Part shown: one piece after another, positions 1 to 7,954 of the stretch | Numbering within the stretch: position 1 is the first letter of the stretch | Layout of the letters: each line of letters starts with the position of its first letter | Assembly (NCBI GenBank): GCA_947469485.1 | Contig: CANIPU010000023.1 | Location: 1 to 37,185 of the forward strand | From: Chitinophagaceae bacterium | GTDB lineage: Bacteria > Bacteroidota > Bacteroidia > Chitinophagales > UBA10324 | DNA length: 37,185 bases | Direction of reading: 5' to 3' | Program-made: the position numbers and the translations under genes | Notes under the pieces: model-generated | Told to the model about the DNA's origin: nothing | What the model saw: the letters and a program-made list of their open reading frames with translations, nothing else | Databases searched by the model: none

Positions 1-777
1 ATAACCCGTCGCAATCAAAAACGCGTGGTAACAGTTTATTCAAACATACTCAGTGGATTCAATGCGCAGGAAGTGGTAGGAAATGTAACAGCTGCAGCTG
101 CAAATTATAAATTGCCGAAAGAAGTAACCATTAATCTCACAGGTGAACTTGAAGAACAAAAAGAAACCGGAGCTTTTCTCGGAACTGCATTGTTGCTTTC
201 AATTTTACTGATGGTTTTAATTCTGGTGATACAGTTTAATTCTTTCGGAAAAACACTAATCATTCTCAGCGAAATATTGTTCAGTATCATTGGAGTATTG
301 CTTGGTATTTCCATTACCGGAATGGCATTCTCAGTAGTTATGACAGGCGTCGGAATTGTGGCGCTTGCCGGTATCGTGGTACGAAACGGAATTCTGATAA
401 TTGAATTCACCGATTTGCTTCGTTCGCAGGGAATGAAAACACGCGAAGCTATAATTGAAGCCGGTCGCACCCGTATGACTCCGGTAATTCTCACCGCTAC
501 AGCAACTATGCTTGGCATGCTTCCACTGGCGGTTGGAATGAACATCGATTTCGTTACCATGTTTACCGAATTAAATCCGCACATCTGGTTTGGTGGCGAT
601 AGTGTTGCTTTCTGGGGCCCGCTTTCATGGACTATTATTTTCGGATTAAGCTTTGCCACTTTTATATCACTGATTCTCGTTCCATGTATGTACATGATAG
701 GAATAAATATAAAAGCAAGAATGCGTGGCGAACCGAAAGAGAAAAAAGCAAATACTGGTTTTATTGATATTGAGTAA
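1..777 (+). CDS. RND efflux transporter permease, C-terminal part (5' end outside window)
   Basis: The reading frame is open from the first base and ends at the TAA at 775-777, so this is the last ~258 residues of a protein of roughly 1000 residues. The visible part has the final periplasmic stretch and then the C-terminal block of membrane helices. Typical late-helix segments of AcrB/MmpL-superfamily pumps are seen: GIVVRNGILIIEFTD and TATATMLGMLPLA. The family uses proton motive force to export drugs or other small molecules together with an adaptor and an outer membrane channel. A GTG at 25 is not the start because the frame continues upstream. The substrate cannot be told. A terminator follows, so it is not co-transcribed with the metal-efflux operon downstream. 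Confidence 0.9.
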   Translation: MTRRNQKRVVTVYSNILSGFNAQEVVGNVTAAAANYKLPKEVTINLTGELEEQKETGAFLGTALLLSILLMVLILVIQFNSFGKTLIILSEILFSIIGVLLGISITGMAFSVVMTGVGIVALAGIVVRNGILIIEFTDLLRSQGMKTREAIIEAGRTRMTPVILTATATMLGMLPLAVGMNIDFVTMFTELNPHIWFGGDSVAFWGPLSWTIIFGLSFATFISLILVPCMYMIGINIKARMRGEPKEKKANTGFIDIE

Positions 778-872
778 ATCAATGAAGTTCTGAGCAATGG
801 TACATTGATCAAAAATATATGACCTCAAAGTCTTGAATTTGTTGAAGTGTTATTGAAAAGTAAAATGAAACG

Positions 873-909
873 AGAGCGACTGATGAAAATTCAGTTGCTC
901 TTTTTTTTT
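873..909 (+). terminator. Intrinsic terminator after RND pump gene
   Basis: An 11-bp stem (arms 873-883 and 891-901, with one G-T wobble) has a 7-nt loop and runs into nine Ts at 901-909. It lies about 95 bases after the RND stop codon and separates that gene from the metal-efflux operon. Confidence 0.85.
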
Positions 910-1008
910 AATTTATTTATGAATTATTTTAAATTCAATTCTGAATATTTTGTAGTGCAATCAAATCATAAATAAAGCAGAATAAAAATCGACAACAAAT
1001 TTTTCTAT

Positions 1009-1016
1009 TACATTTG
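1009..1016 (+). promoter_or_regulatory. Possible -7 box before metal-efflux operon
   Basis: TACATTTG matches the Bacteroidota -7 consensus TAnnTTTG exactly. No TTTG is found 19 bases upstream, which would fit an activator-dependent promoter. The ATG of the His-rich gene is only 5 bases after the box, so a transcript from here would be almost leaderless. This may also be a chance match. Confidence 0.35.
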
Positions 1017-1021
1017 TTACG

Positions 1022-1420
1022 ATGTTCAAACAGAAAGCAGCCTTTATATTACTAACCATCGCATATGCATTATTGCTCGGCCATAGCATCATTCCTCATC
1101 ACCATCATTCCAATTCACGCGATTTAGCCGGACACCATCAATCCGATCATCAGAACCATGGTGAAGAACATGATAACAACCTCGGCCATCTGTTCACCCA
1201 CTCCATTCATCCCGATGATGATTTTACAGTAAGTTCCAATCATAAAATCGGAAAACTCTTTTCAATAAAACTCATTTCAGTTGTTGCTGTTATCAGTACT
1301 GAATTTTCGTTTAAAGATTTTGATATACCGCCATTGTTATTCAATCCATATGCGGAACAAGTCAAATACTTATCGCCTCATGCGATTGCTTGCGGATTAA
1401 GAGGCCCCCCAATTTCCTGA
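1022..1420 (+). CDS. His-rich exported small protein of metal-efflux operon
   Basis: This 132-residue protein starts with a hydrophobic segment (about residues 5-24), either an N-terminal anchor or a signal peptide. A very histidine-rich stretch follows (about residues 26-65), including HHHH and repeated GHH, DHQNH and EEHD groups. The middle and C-terminal parts are ordinary and end in LRGPPIS. I do not recognise a named family. His-rich exported proteins are common beside CusA/CzcA operons, and this one is the first gene of such an operon, 129 bases before the adaptor gene. A role in binding or buffering Zn, Cu, Ni or Co in the periplasm is therefore likely but inferred. The ATG at 1022 is the only good start. 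Confidence 0.75.
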   Translation: MFKQKAAFILLTIAYALLLGHSIIPHHHHSNSRDLAGHHQSDHQNHGEEHDNNLGHLFTHSIHPDDDFTVSSNHKIGKLFSIKLISVVAVISTEFSFKDFDIPPLLFNPYAEQVKYLSPHAIACGLRGPPIS

Positions 1421-1549
1421 TTTAATAAATTATGAATTTTAAGTGAATGAATTCATGCATTCACTTTCAGTTTAATAATTAATCATACTGAATTTTTTGA
1501 ACTAAAAATTCCAGTTACTTTCTATTCAATACCAATTAAATAATCCCCT

Positions 1550-3085
1550 ATGACAAATTCAAAATTCAATTTTCTTAACTTAACATTTCTGTTTCTAATC
1601 GCAGTTCTGTTTTCATGTTCGAACGAACACTTGCACGAACACGAAGCGGATGCGCAAGGATTGGAAGCAATGGCGTTCACGCGATACACCAATAAAACCG
1701 AACTATTTGTTGAGTTCAAACCATTAATAGTTGGTGTCGAAAATAAATTTGCTGCGCACTTCACTGCGCTCGGTGAAACATTTAAAGCATTTACTGAAGG
1801 CACTATTACACTTACAGTTGATGTAAACGGAAAACAAGTTTCGGTTACTGCCACTGCACCACAAGTACCCGGCATTTTCAGATTGCAATTGACACCAGCT
1901 ACTGAAGGAATTGCGAAAATCACATTTGATATAAAAACTAAAAACTTCACCGACCAGATAATAATTGACAGCGTGAAAGTTTATGCCGATGAAAAAACAG
2001 CACTCGTTGATCAACCGGAGGCAAGTGTTGGCGGCGATATTTCTTACCTGAAAGAGCAGGCATGGAAAGTGGAGTTTGCAAATGCACCGGTTACGAAACA
2101 AATATTCAGCGACATCATAAAAACAAACGGACAAATACTTTCAGCTCCCGGCGATGAATTAATAGTAACAGCAAAAGCATCAGGTATTATTTTATTCACC
2201 GGGAACAAAACCATTATTGGTTCCGAAGTGAATGCAGGCGCTAACTTATTTATGATTGCAAGCGGAGAATTATCAGATGGAAACATTGATGCAAGATACC
2301 GCACTGCCAAAGCGGCGTTTGAAAAAGCACAGGACGATTTCAATCGTGCCGCCGAACTGGTGAAAGACAAAATCATTTCGCAAAAAGATTTTCAGCAAAC
2401 CAAACTCGATTTTGAAAGTGCGCAAACCGTTTTTAATACTGTTGCAAAAAACTATTCGTCAAACGGAGTAAGTGTCAGCGCACCCATCAATGGATATGTA
2501 AAAAATATTCTGGTTACTGAAGGTCAGTTTGTTGAATCAGGTACCTCGCTCGCCATCATTTCAAAAAATAAAAAACTGATACTGCAGGCAAATGTTTCGC
2601 AAAAATATTTTAACAAATTGTCGTCCATCACTTCAGCTAATTTCAAAACTACTGACAGCGATAAAATTTTCACTACCACAGAGTTGAATGGCAAAGTAAT
2701 TTCTTTTGGAAAAAGCGCTTCATCAGGTTCTCCGTTTATTCCGATAACTTTTGAGATAGATAATATCCCAGCTTCATTGGGACAGGCCTCCAATTTAATT
2801 CCCGGAAGTGTGGTGGAAGTTTATCTGAAATCATTTCCGATACCCGATGCATTGGTTATTCCTGTTTCATCATTGATAGAAGAGCAGGGAAACTTTTTTG
2901 TGTATGTGCAAACTGAAGGCGAAAGTTTTCAGAAGCGTGAAGTAAAACTTGGCGCAACTGATGGAATGAATGTGCAGTTGTTAAGCGGAATTGCCGAAGG
3001 CGAAAGAGTGGTTACAAAAGGTGCATACCAGATTAAATTATCACAGGCAAGTGGAACTATGCCAACACATGGCCACGAACACTAA
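1550..3085 (+). CDS. Heavy-metal RND efflux periplasmic adaptor (CusB/CzcB-like)
   Basis: A 511-residue membrane fusion protein. Residues 1-23 form a lipoprotein signal with lipobox LFSC, so the mature protein is probably lipid-anchored at Cys23. A short His/Glu cluster (EHLHEHEAD) follows directly, suggesting metal contact. After an N-terminal extension of about 150 residues come the paired lipoyl/barrel halves and an alpha-hairpin (about residues 245-310, with AKAAFEKAQDDFNRAAELVKD). The C-terminal part (LVIPVSSLIEEQGNFFVYVQ, then GLAEGERVV-like GIAEGERVVTKGAYQIKL) is typical of CusB/CzcB adaptors. It links the inner membrane pump encoded 9 bases downstream to the outer membrane channel. 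The C-terminus ends in HGHEH, another likely metal-binding patch. Confidence 0.93.
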   Translation: MTNSKFNFLNLTFLFLIAVLFSCSNEHLHEHEADAQGLEAMAFTRYTNKTELFVEFKPLIVGVENKFAAHFTALGETFKAFTEGTITLTVDVNGKQVSVTATAPQVPGIFRLQLTPATEGIAKITFDIKTKNFTDQIIIDSVKVYADEKTALVDQPEASVGGDISYLKEQAWKVEFANAPVTKQIFSDIIKTNGQILSAPGDELIVTAKASGIILFTGNKTIIGSEVNAGANLFMIASGELSDGNIDARYRTAKAAFEKAQDDFNRAAELVKDKIISQKDFQQTKLDFESAQTVFNTVAKNYSSNGVSVSAPINGYVKNILVTEGQFVESGTSLAIISKNKKLILQANVSQKYFNKLSSITSANFKTTDSDKIFTTTELNGKVISFGKSASSGSPFIPITFEIDNIPASLGQASNLIPGSVVEVYLKSFPIPDALVIPVSSLIEEQGNFFVYVQTEGESFQKREVKLGATDGMNVQLLSGIAEGERVVTKGAYQIKLSQASGTMPTHGHEH

Positions 3086-3094
3086 AACAAAAAA

Positions 3095-6000
3095 ATGCTC
3101 AACAGAATAATAAACTTCTCACTCTACAATCGCCTGCTCATTATAGTAGCAAGTGTGTTGCTGATAATTTTTGGAAGTTACATAGCCACCCGAATGGAAG
3201 TGGATGTATTTCCTGATCTAACTGCTCCAACGGTTGTGATATTAACCGAAGCGCATGGCATGGCTCCCGAAGAAGTGGAGAAGCTCGTAACATTTCCGAT
3301 AGAAACTTCGGTGAACGGAGCAACAAATGTTCGAAGAGTTCGAAGTTCATCATCAGCCGGAATTTCTATCGTTTGGGTAGAGTTTGAATGGAACACCGAT
3401 ATTTTTAAAGCACGACAAATTGTAAACGAAAAAGTAATTGCCGTTGCCGAAAAATTACCGCAGGGAGTTGGCAATCCAACCATGGCGCCGCAGTCGAGCA
3501 TCATGGGCGAGGTCATGTTCATTTCACTTACTGCCGACACCACTTCATTAATGGATCTGCGAACCATTGCCGACTGGAATATTCGCCCGCGATTACTGGC
3601 AACCGGTGGTGTGGCGCAGGTAATAATTATGGGTGGCGAATACAAGCAGTACCAGATTCTGGCATCGCCGCAAAAAATGAATTACTACAATGTATCGCTG
3701 AATGAATTATTGAAAGCCACACAGCAGGCAAACGGAAATTCATCGGGTGGGTTCATGAATGAATATGGAAACGAATACATCGTAAAAGGAATCGGCAGAA
3801 CCAATGATGTAAATGAATTAGGAAAATCAGTTGTCAAATCTTCCAATGGAAAAGTCATTCGGATTGAAGATGTGGCTGAAATAAAAATTGGTGCCGCTCA
3901 AAAAATCGGCGATGCGTCGTCCAATACTAAGCCCGCAATTGTATTGTCCATTGCCAAGCAACCCGCGACCAACACATTGGAACTCACAAAAAAAATTGAT
4001 GAGGCGGTGGCTGAAATGCAAAGCAATTTGCCACGCGATATAAAGATCAACACGCATATTTTCCGGCAAGCCGATTTCATAAATGCCTCCATCAGCAACA
4101 TTCAGAAAACATTATTGGAAGGAAGCATTTTCGTAGTCATCATACTCTTCTTGTTTTTGATGAACTGGCGCGCAACAGTTATTTCATTACTCGCCATTCC
4201 CATTTCACTCATTGCCGCCATACTCACATTGCATTGGCTTGGATACACCATTAACACCATGAGTTTGGGTGGAATGGCCATTGCCATTGGGGCGTTGGTG
4301 GATGATGCAATTATTGATGTTGAAAATGTTTTCAAAAGATTGAAACAAAATGCACTGAAGCCGGAATCGGAACGAAAAAATAAACTCACAGTAATTTTTG
4401 ATGCATCGGTTGAAATCAGAACATCCATTATCAATGCAACATTCATCATCATCGTTGCATTCATTCCGCTTTTCTTTTTATCAGGCATGGAAGGAAAATT
4501 ATTGGCGCCTCTTGGCATAGCATTCATCGTTTCACTTTTTGCATCGCTGATAGTGAGCATCACACTCACTCCGGTATTGGGAAGTTATTTATTAACCGAC
4601 GAAAAAATGTTAGCGCGACAGCACAAGGAGAGCTGGCTGGTGGAGCGGTTGCAAAAAACTTACACCACACTTTTAGTAAATGTAATGCGATGGAAAAAAA
4701 CAGTAATCGGAGTTTCGGCAATGCTTTTATTAGTTGCACTTTTTATTATGTCGCAATTGGGAAGAAGTTTTTTACCTGAGTTTAATGAGGGCTCATTAGT
4801 AATAAGTGTGGTGAGTTTGCCCGGAATTTCATTGGAAGAAAGTAATAAGTTGGGGACGCAGGTGGAAACTGCATTGCTGACTATTCCCGAAATAAAAATA
4901 ACCACGCGTCGAACCGGTCGCGCTGAACTGGATGAACATGCACAAGGAGTAAACTCATCAGAAGTGGAAGCGCCTTTCACGCTTGATGAAAGAAGTCGCG
5001 AAGAATTTATGATGGAGGTTCGCGAAAAACTGGCAACTGTTTCGGGAGTAAACATTACCATCGGGCAACCCATCGGTCACCGCATTGATCACATGTTATC
5101 AGGAACCCGTGCCAACATTGCCATCAAAATTTTTGGTAATGATTTGAATAAACTCTTTACACTTTCGAACGAAATAAAAAATGAAATTCAAAACATAAAC
5201 GGACTGGTTGATTTAAGCGTGGAACAACAGATTGAAATTCCGCAGTTGCAGATAAAAGCAAAACGCGACATGCTCAATCATTATGGAATTACGATTGGAG
5301 AATTCAACGAATTTATTGATGTGGCATTTGCCGGCGAAAAAGTTTCGGAGATATATGAAAACAATAAAACCTTTGATTTGATACTTCGCTTCAACGATGC
5401 AAATCGCGGCTCCATTGAAAATATCCGCAACACTTTGATTGATGTGGGTGTCAGTGAGAATGATGTAATGATTGACGAGACAAGTGAAATAAAAACTTCA
5501 ACCAATCAATCACATCATCGCCGAATACCACTTCACTACATTGCAGATATTGTAAGTACGAGTGGCCCGAGCACTATCAATCGCGAAAATGTTCAGCGCA
5601 AAACAGTAGTATCAGCCAATGTTGCCGGTCGCGATCAGAAAAGTGTGGTGAGCGAAATTCAGCAAACCATTAACAGTAAAATAAAACTCCCCGAAGGTTA
5701 TCACATCGAATACGGAGGGCAGTTTCAATCCGAAGCCGATGCATCAAAAACATTGCTAATTACATCGCTGCTTTCATTGTTCATTATTTTTCTGTTGCTC
5801 TATCAGGAATTTAAAAACATAAAAATTGCGGGCATCATTTTATTAAATCTTCCACTTGCACTTATTGGTGGTGTGTTCAGCATTTATTTCACAAGCGGAA
5901 TCATGAGCATTCCATCCATTATCGGGTTCATCACATTATTTGGTGTGGCTACACGAAACGGAATTTTATTGGTGTCGCATTACAAAACATTACAAGAAGA

Positions 6001-6244
6001 AGGAATGAATTTGTACGACACCATAATTCAGGGTTCCAGAGATCGGTTAAGTCCCATTCTGATGACGGCACTTACTGCAGGGCTCGCACTAATTCCACTT
6101 GCAATAGCAGGCGATTTGCCAGGCAATGAAATTCAAAGCCCGATGGCAAAAGTTATTTTAGGTGGACTGCTGACAAGTACACTGCTTAATATTTTTATTG
6201 TTCCGGCAGTGTATTTTCTCGTTAACAGAAAAGCTAAATCGTAA
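3095..6244 (+). CDS. Heavy-metal efflux RND pump (CusA/CzcA family)
   Basis: A full-length inner membrane pump (1049 residues, usual for the family). The N-terminus has one helix followed by DVFPDLTAPTVVILTEAHG, the hallmark of heavy-metal RND proteins. Two large periplasmic loops alternate with two blocks of helices. Helix 4 carries GALVDDAIIDVEN with D403, D404, D408 and E410. D403 and E410 match the proton-relay Asp and Glu of CusA/CzcA. The extra first Asp of the CzcA triad (D402 of Cupriavidus CzcA) is alanine (A397) here, as in CusA. Exact metal specificity is not readable: Cu/Ag and Zn/Co/Cd are both possible. It lies 9 bases after the adaptor gene and 24 before the TolC-like gene, forming one operon. 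Confidence 0.95.
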   Translation: MLNRIINFSLYNRLLIIVASVLLIIFGSYIATRMEVDVFPDLTAPTVVILTEAHGMAPEEVEKLVTFPIETSVNGATNVRRVRSSSSAGISIVWVEFEWNTDIFKARQIVNEKVIAVAEKLPQGVGNPTMAPQSSIMGEVMFISLTADTTSLMDLRTIADWNIRPRLLATGGVAQVIIMGGEYKQYQILASPQKMNYYNVSLNELLKATQQANGNSSGGFMNEYGNEYIVKGIGRTNDVNELGKSVVKSSNGKVIRIEDVAEIKIGAAQKIGDASSNTKPAIVLSIAKQPATNTLELTKKIDEAVAEMQSNLPRDIKINTHIFRQADFINASISNIQKTLLEGSIFVVIILFLFLMNWRATVISLLAIPISLIAAILTLHWLGYTINTMSLGGMAIAIGALVDDAIIDVENVFKRLKQNALKPESERKNKLTVIFDASVEIRTSIINATFIIIVAFIPLFFLSGMEGKLLAPLGIAFIVSLFASLIVSITLTPVLGSYLLTDEKMLARQHKESWLVERLQKTYTTLLVNVMRWKKTVIGVSAMLLLVALFIMSQLGRSFLPEFNEGSLVISVVSLPGISLEESNKLGTQVETALLTIPEIKITTRRTGRAELDEHAQGVNSSEVEAPFTLDERSREEFMMEVREKLATVSGVNITIGQPIGHRIDHMLSGTRANIAIKIFGNDLNKLFTLSNEIKNEIQNINGLVDLSVEQQIEIPQLQIKAKRDMLNHYGITIGEFNEFIDVAFAGEKVSEIYENNKTFDLILRFNDANRGSIENIRNTLIDVGVSENDVMIDETSEIKTSTNQSHHRRIPLHYIADIVSTSGPSTINRENVQRKTVVSANVAGRDQKSVVSEIQQTINSKIKLPEGYHIEYGGQFQSEADASKTLLITSLLSLFIIFLLLYQEFKNIKIAGIILLNLPLALIGGVFSIYFTSGIMSIPSIIGFITLFGVATRNGILLVSHYKTLQEEGMNLYDTIIQGSRDRLSPILMTALTAGLALIPLAIAGDLPGNEIQSPMAKVILGGLLTSTLLNIFIVPAVYFLVNRKAKS

Positions 6245-6268
6245 TTGTAAAATTTTAAATCAATTAAA

Positions 6269-7465
6269 ATGAGAGCTATAAAATTCATCATTCATCTATC
6301 CTGCTTATTTCTGTTGTTAGTTATTGCAGTAAAAGGAAGCGCACAATCAAAAATGGAAAATGTACTTGCCGAAATAAAAAAAAATAACAAAACCATTATA
6401 GCCCACGCACAGCATTGGGAAGCAGAAAAATTAAATTATAAAACCGGGCTCACTCCTTCAAACCCAACTGTTGAGTATGATTATTTGTATGGCAATAATT
6501 TAATCACGGGTAATCAATCCGAGTTCAGCATCAATCAGCAATTTGATTTTCCTACTGCTTACTTCAAAAAAAATCAACTGGCAAATCAGCAAACCGTGCA
6601 GGCTGATTTTAAACTCACTGCCACACGACAGGATATTTTACTGGAAGCAAAAAATGCCTGTATACAATTGGTGTATCACAATAAAATGAAAGGTCAGCTT
6701 TCACAACAAAAACTCAACACCGAAAAAATATTAGCCGATTTTAATAAGCGGTTAGAAACCGGTGATGGAAATATTTTGGATGTAAACAAAGCAAAACTGC
6801 AATTGCTGGAAATAAATAAATCGTATCAAAATAATCTTTCAGAAATAAATCAGCTCAATCAAAAACTGATTGAACTCAACGGCGGAAACACAATTTCTTT
6901 CAACGATACAATGTATGGTGAACTTCCGGCGATACCATCATTTGAAAAATTAGAAAGCGATTATGAAAGCAATGATCCGCTGCGAAAAAATTTAGAACAG
7001 GAAAAAATTATTGCGGAGAAAAAAGTAAGTGTTTCAAAATCACTTTCGCTTCCGAAATTGGAAGTCGGCTATCATTACCAGGGATTCAAGGGACAAACTT
7101 ACAAGGGAATTCATACCGGAATTTCTATTCCGCTATGGGAAAATAAAAATACAGTCAGGCAAAAAAGTGCCGAGCATTTGTTTGCAGGATTTGAGCTGGA
7201 GGCACATATCAACGAACATTATTACCACATAAAACACATTTATGAAAAGTACGCCAACCTGAAAATAATTTTGGCAGATTACCAATCTGTTTTCACAACT
7301 TTCAACAACACTTCGCTGCTTAACAAGGCGTTTGCGTTGGGTGAAATAACCACTATACAATTCTTCACCGAAATAAATTATTTCAATCAGGCATTCAATA
7401 ACTATCTCGAAACGGAGAAAGAATATTATTTAACCATTGCCGAATTGTATAAGTATGAGTTGTGA
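6269..7465 (+). CDS. TolC-family outer membrane channel of the metal-efflux operon (CzcC/CusC-like)
   Basis: A 398-residue protein with a clear Sec signal peptide (about residues 1-25, ending GSAQ). The rest is the alternation of long amphipathic helices and short strands typical of outer membrane factors, e.g. NGNILDVNKAKLQLLEINKSYQ around residues 165-190. Its mirrored second half ends ALGEITTIQFFTEINYFNQAFNNYLETEKEYY, the usual TolC-family C-terminal helix. It lies in the same operon as the adaptor and pump, so it is the exit duct of this tripartite system. The length is slightly short for the family but complete. No terminator is evident in the 79 bases before the next gene. Confidence 0.92.
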   Translation: MRAIKFIIHLSCLFLLLVIAVKGSAQSKMENVLAEIKKNNKTIIAHAQHWEAEKLNYKTGLTPSNPTVEYDYLYGNNLITGNQSEFSINQQFDFPTAYFKKNQLANQQTVQADFKLTATRQDILLEAKNACIQLVYHNKMKGQLSQQKLNTEKILADFNKRLETGDGNILDVNKAKLQLLEINKSYQNNLSEINQLNQKLIELNGGNTISFNDTMYGELPAIPSFEKLESDYESNDPLRKNLEQEKIIAEKKVSVSKSLSLPKLEVGYHYQGFKGQTYKGIHTGISIPLWENKNTVRQKSAEHLFAGFELEAHINEHYYHIKHIYEKYANLKIILADYQSVFTTFNNTSLLNKAFALGEITTIQFFTEINYFNQAFNNYLETEKEYYLTIAELYKYEL

Positions 7466-7544
7466 AAAACGAATAGCAATATTGTTTAAAATACAGATTG
7501 AAATAGAATTTGATTTTTAAATTTCACAACAAAAAATTTTCATC

Positions 7545-7871
7545 ATGACAATTCCTGAAGCTCAGCAATCCGTTGACGATTGGATTAAAACCACCGGAGT
7601 CCGTTACTTTAATGAACTCACTAATATGGCAATGCTCACCGAAGAAGTAGGAGAGGTGGCTAGAATTATGGCGAGAAAATATGGTGAGCAATCATTCAAA
7701 GAATCTGATAAAGACAAAGAACTCAGTGATGAATTAGCTGATGTGTTATTCGTTTTAATCTGTATTGCTAATCAAACCGGAGTGAATCTTGAAGAAGCTT
7801 TGAAAAAAAATTTCGAAAAAAAAAATAATCGCGATGCACAGCGTCATCAGCAGAATGAGAAGTTGAAATAG
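7545..7871 (+). CDS. MazG-like nucleotide pyrophosphohydrolase
   Basis: A 108-residue all-alpha NTP pyrophosphohydrolase of the MazG/dUTPase-like superfamily. The metal-binding motifs are EExxE (E33, E34, E37 in LTEEVGEVAR) and ExxD (E62, D65 in DELADVLF). Both are the Mg-coordinating acids of the family. Such proteins hydrolyse (d)NTPs to NMP and pyrophosphate and are thought to clean non-canonical nucleotides. The exact substrate is not readable. It stands alone after the efflux operon. The C-terminal tail is rich in Lys/Asn and probably disordered. Confidence 0.88.
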   Translation: MTIPEAQQSVDDWIKTTGVRYFNELTNMAMLTEEVGEVARIMARKYGEQSFKESDKDKELSDELADVLFVLICIANQTGVNLEEALKKNFEKKNNRDAQRHQQNEKLK

Positions 7872-7954
7872 ATTTTTGAATGTTTTTTATTCAGAGTTTT
7901 GTCAATGCATTAAGTATTTTTCATTCTTAATTTTTATTTCTCCATTTTTCGGAA

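Noticed and set aside
105-812. A long open frame on the minus strand opposite the RND gene
   Set aside because: It is antisense to a clearly conserved pump and its translation has no domain; the same holds for other antisense frames over the efflux, lnt and hppD genes.
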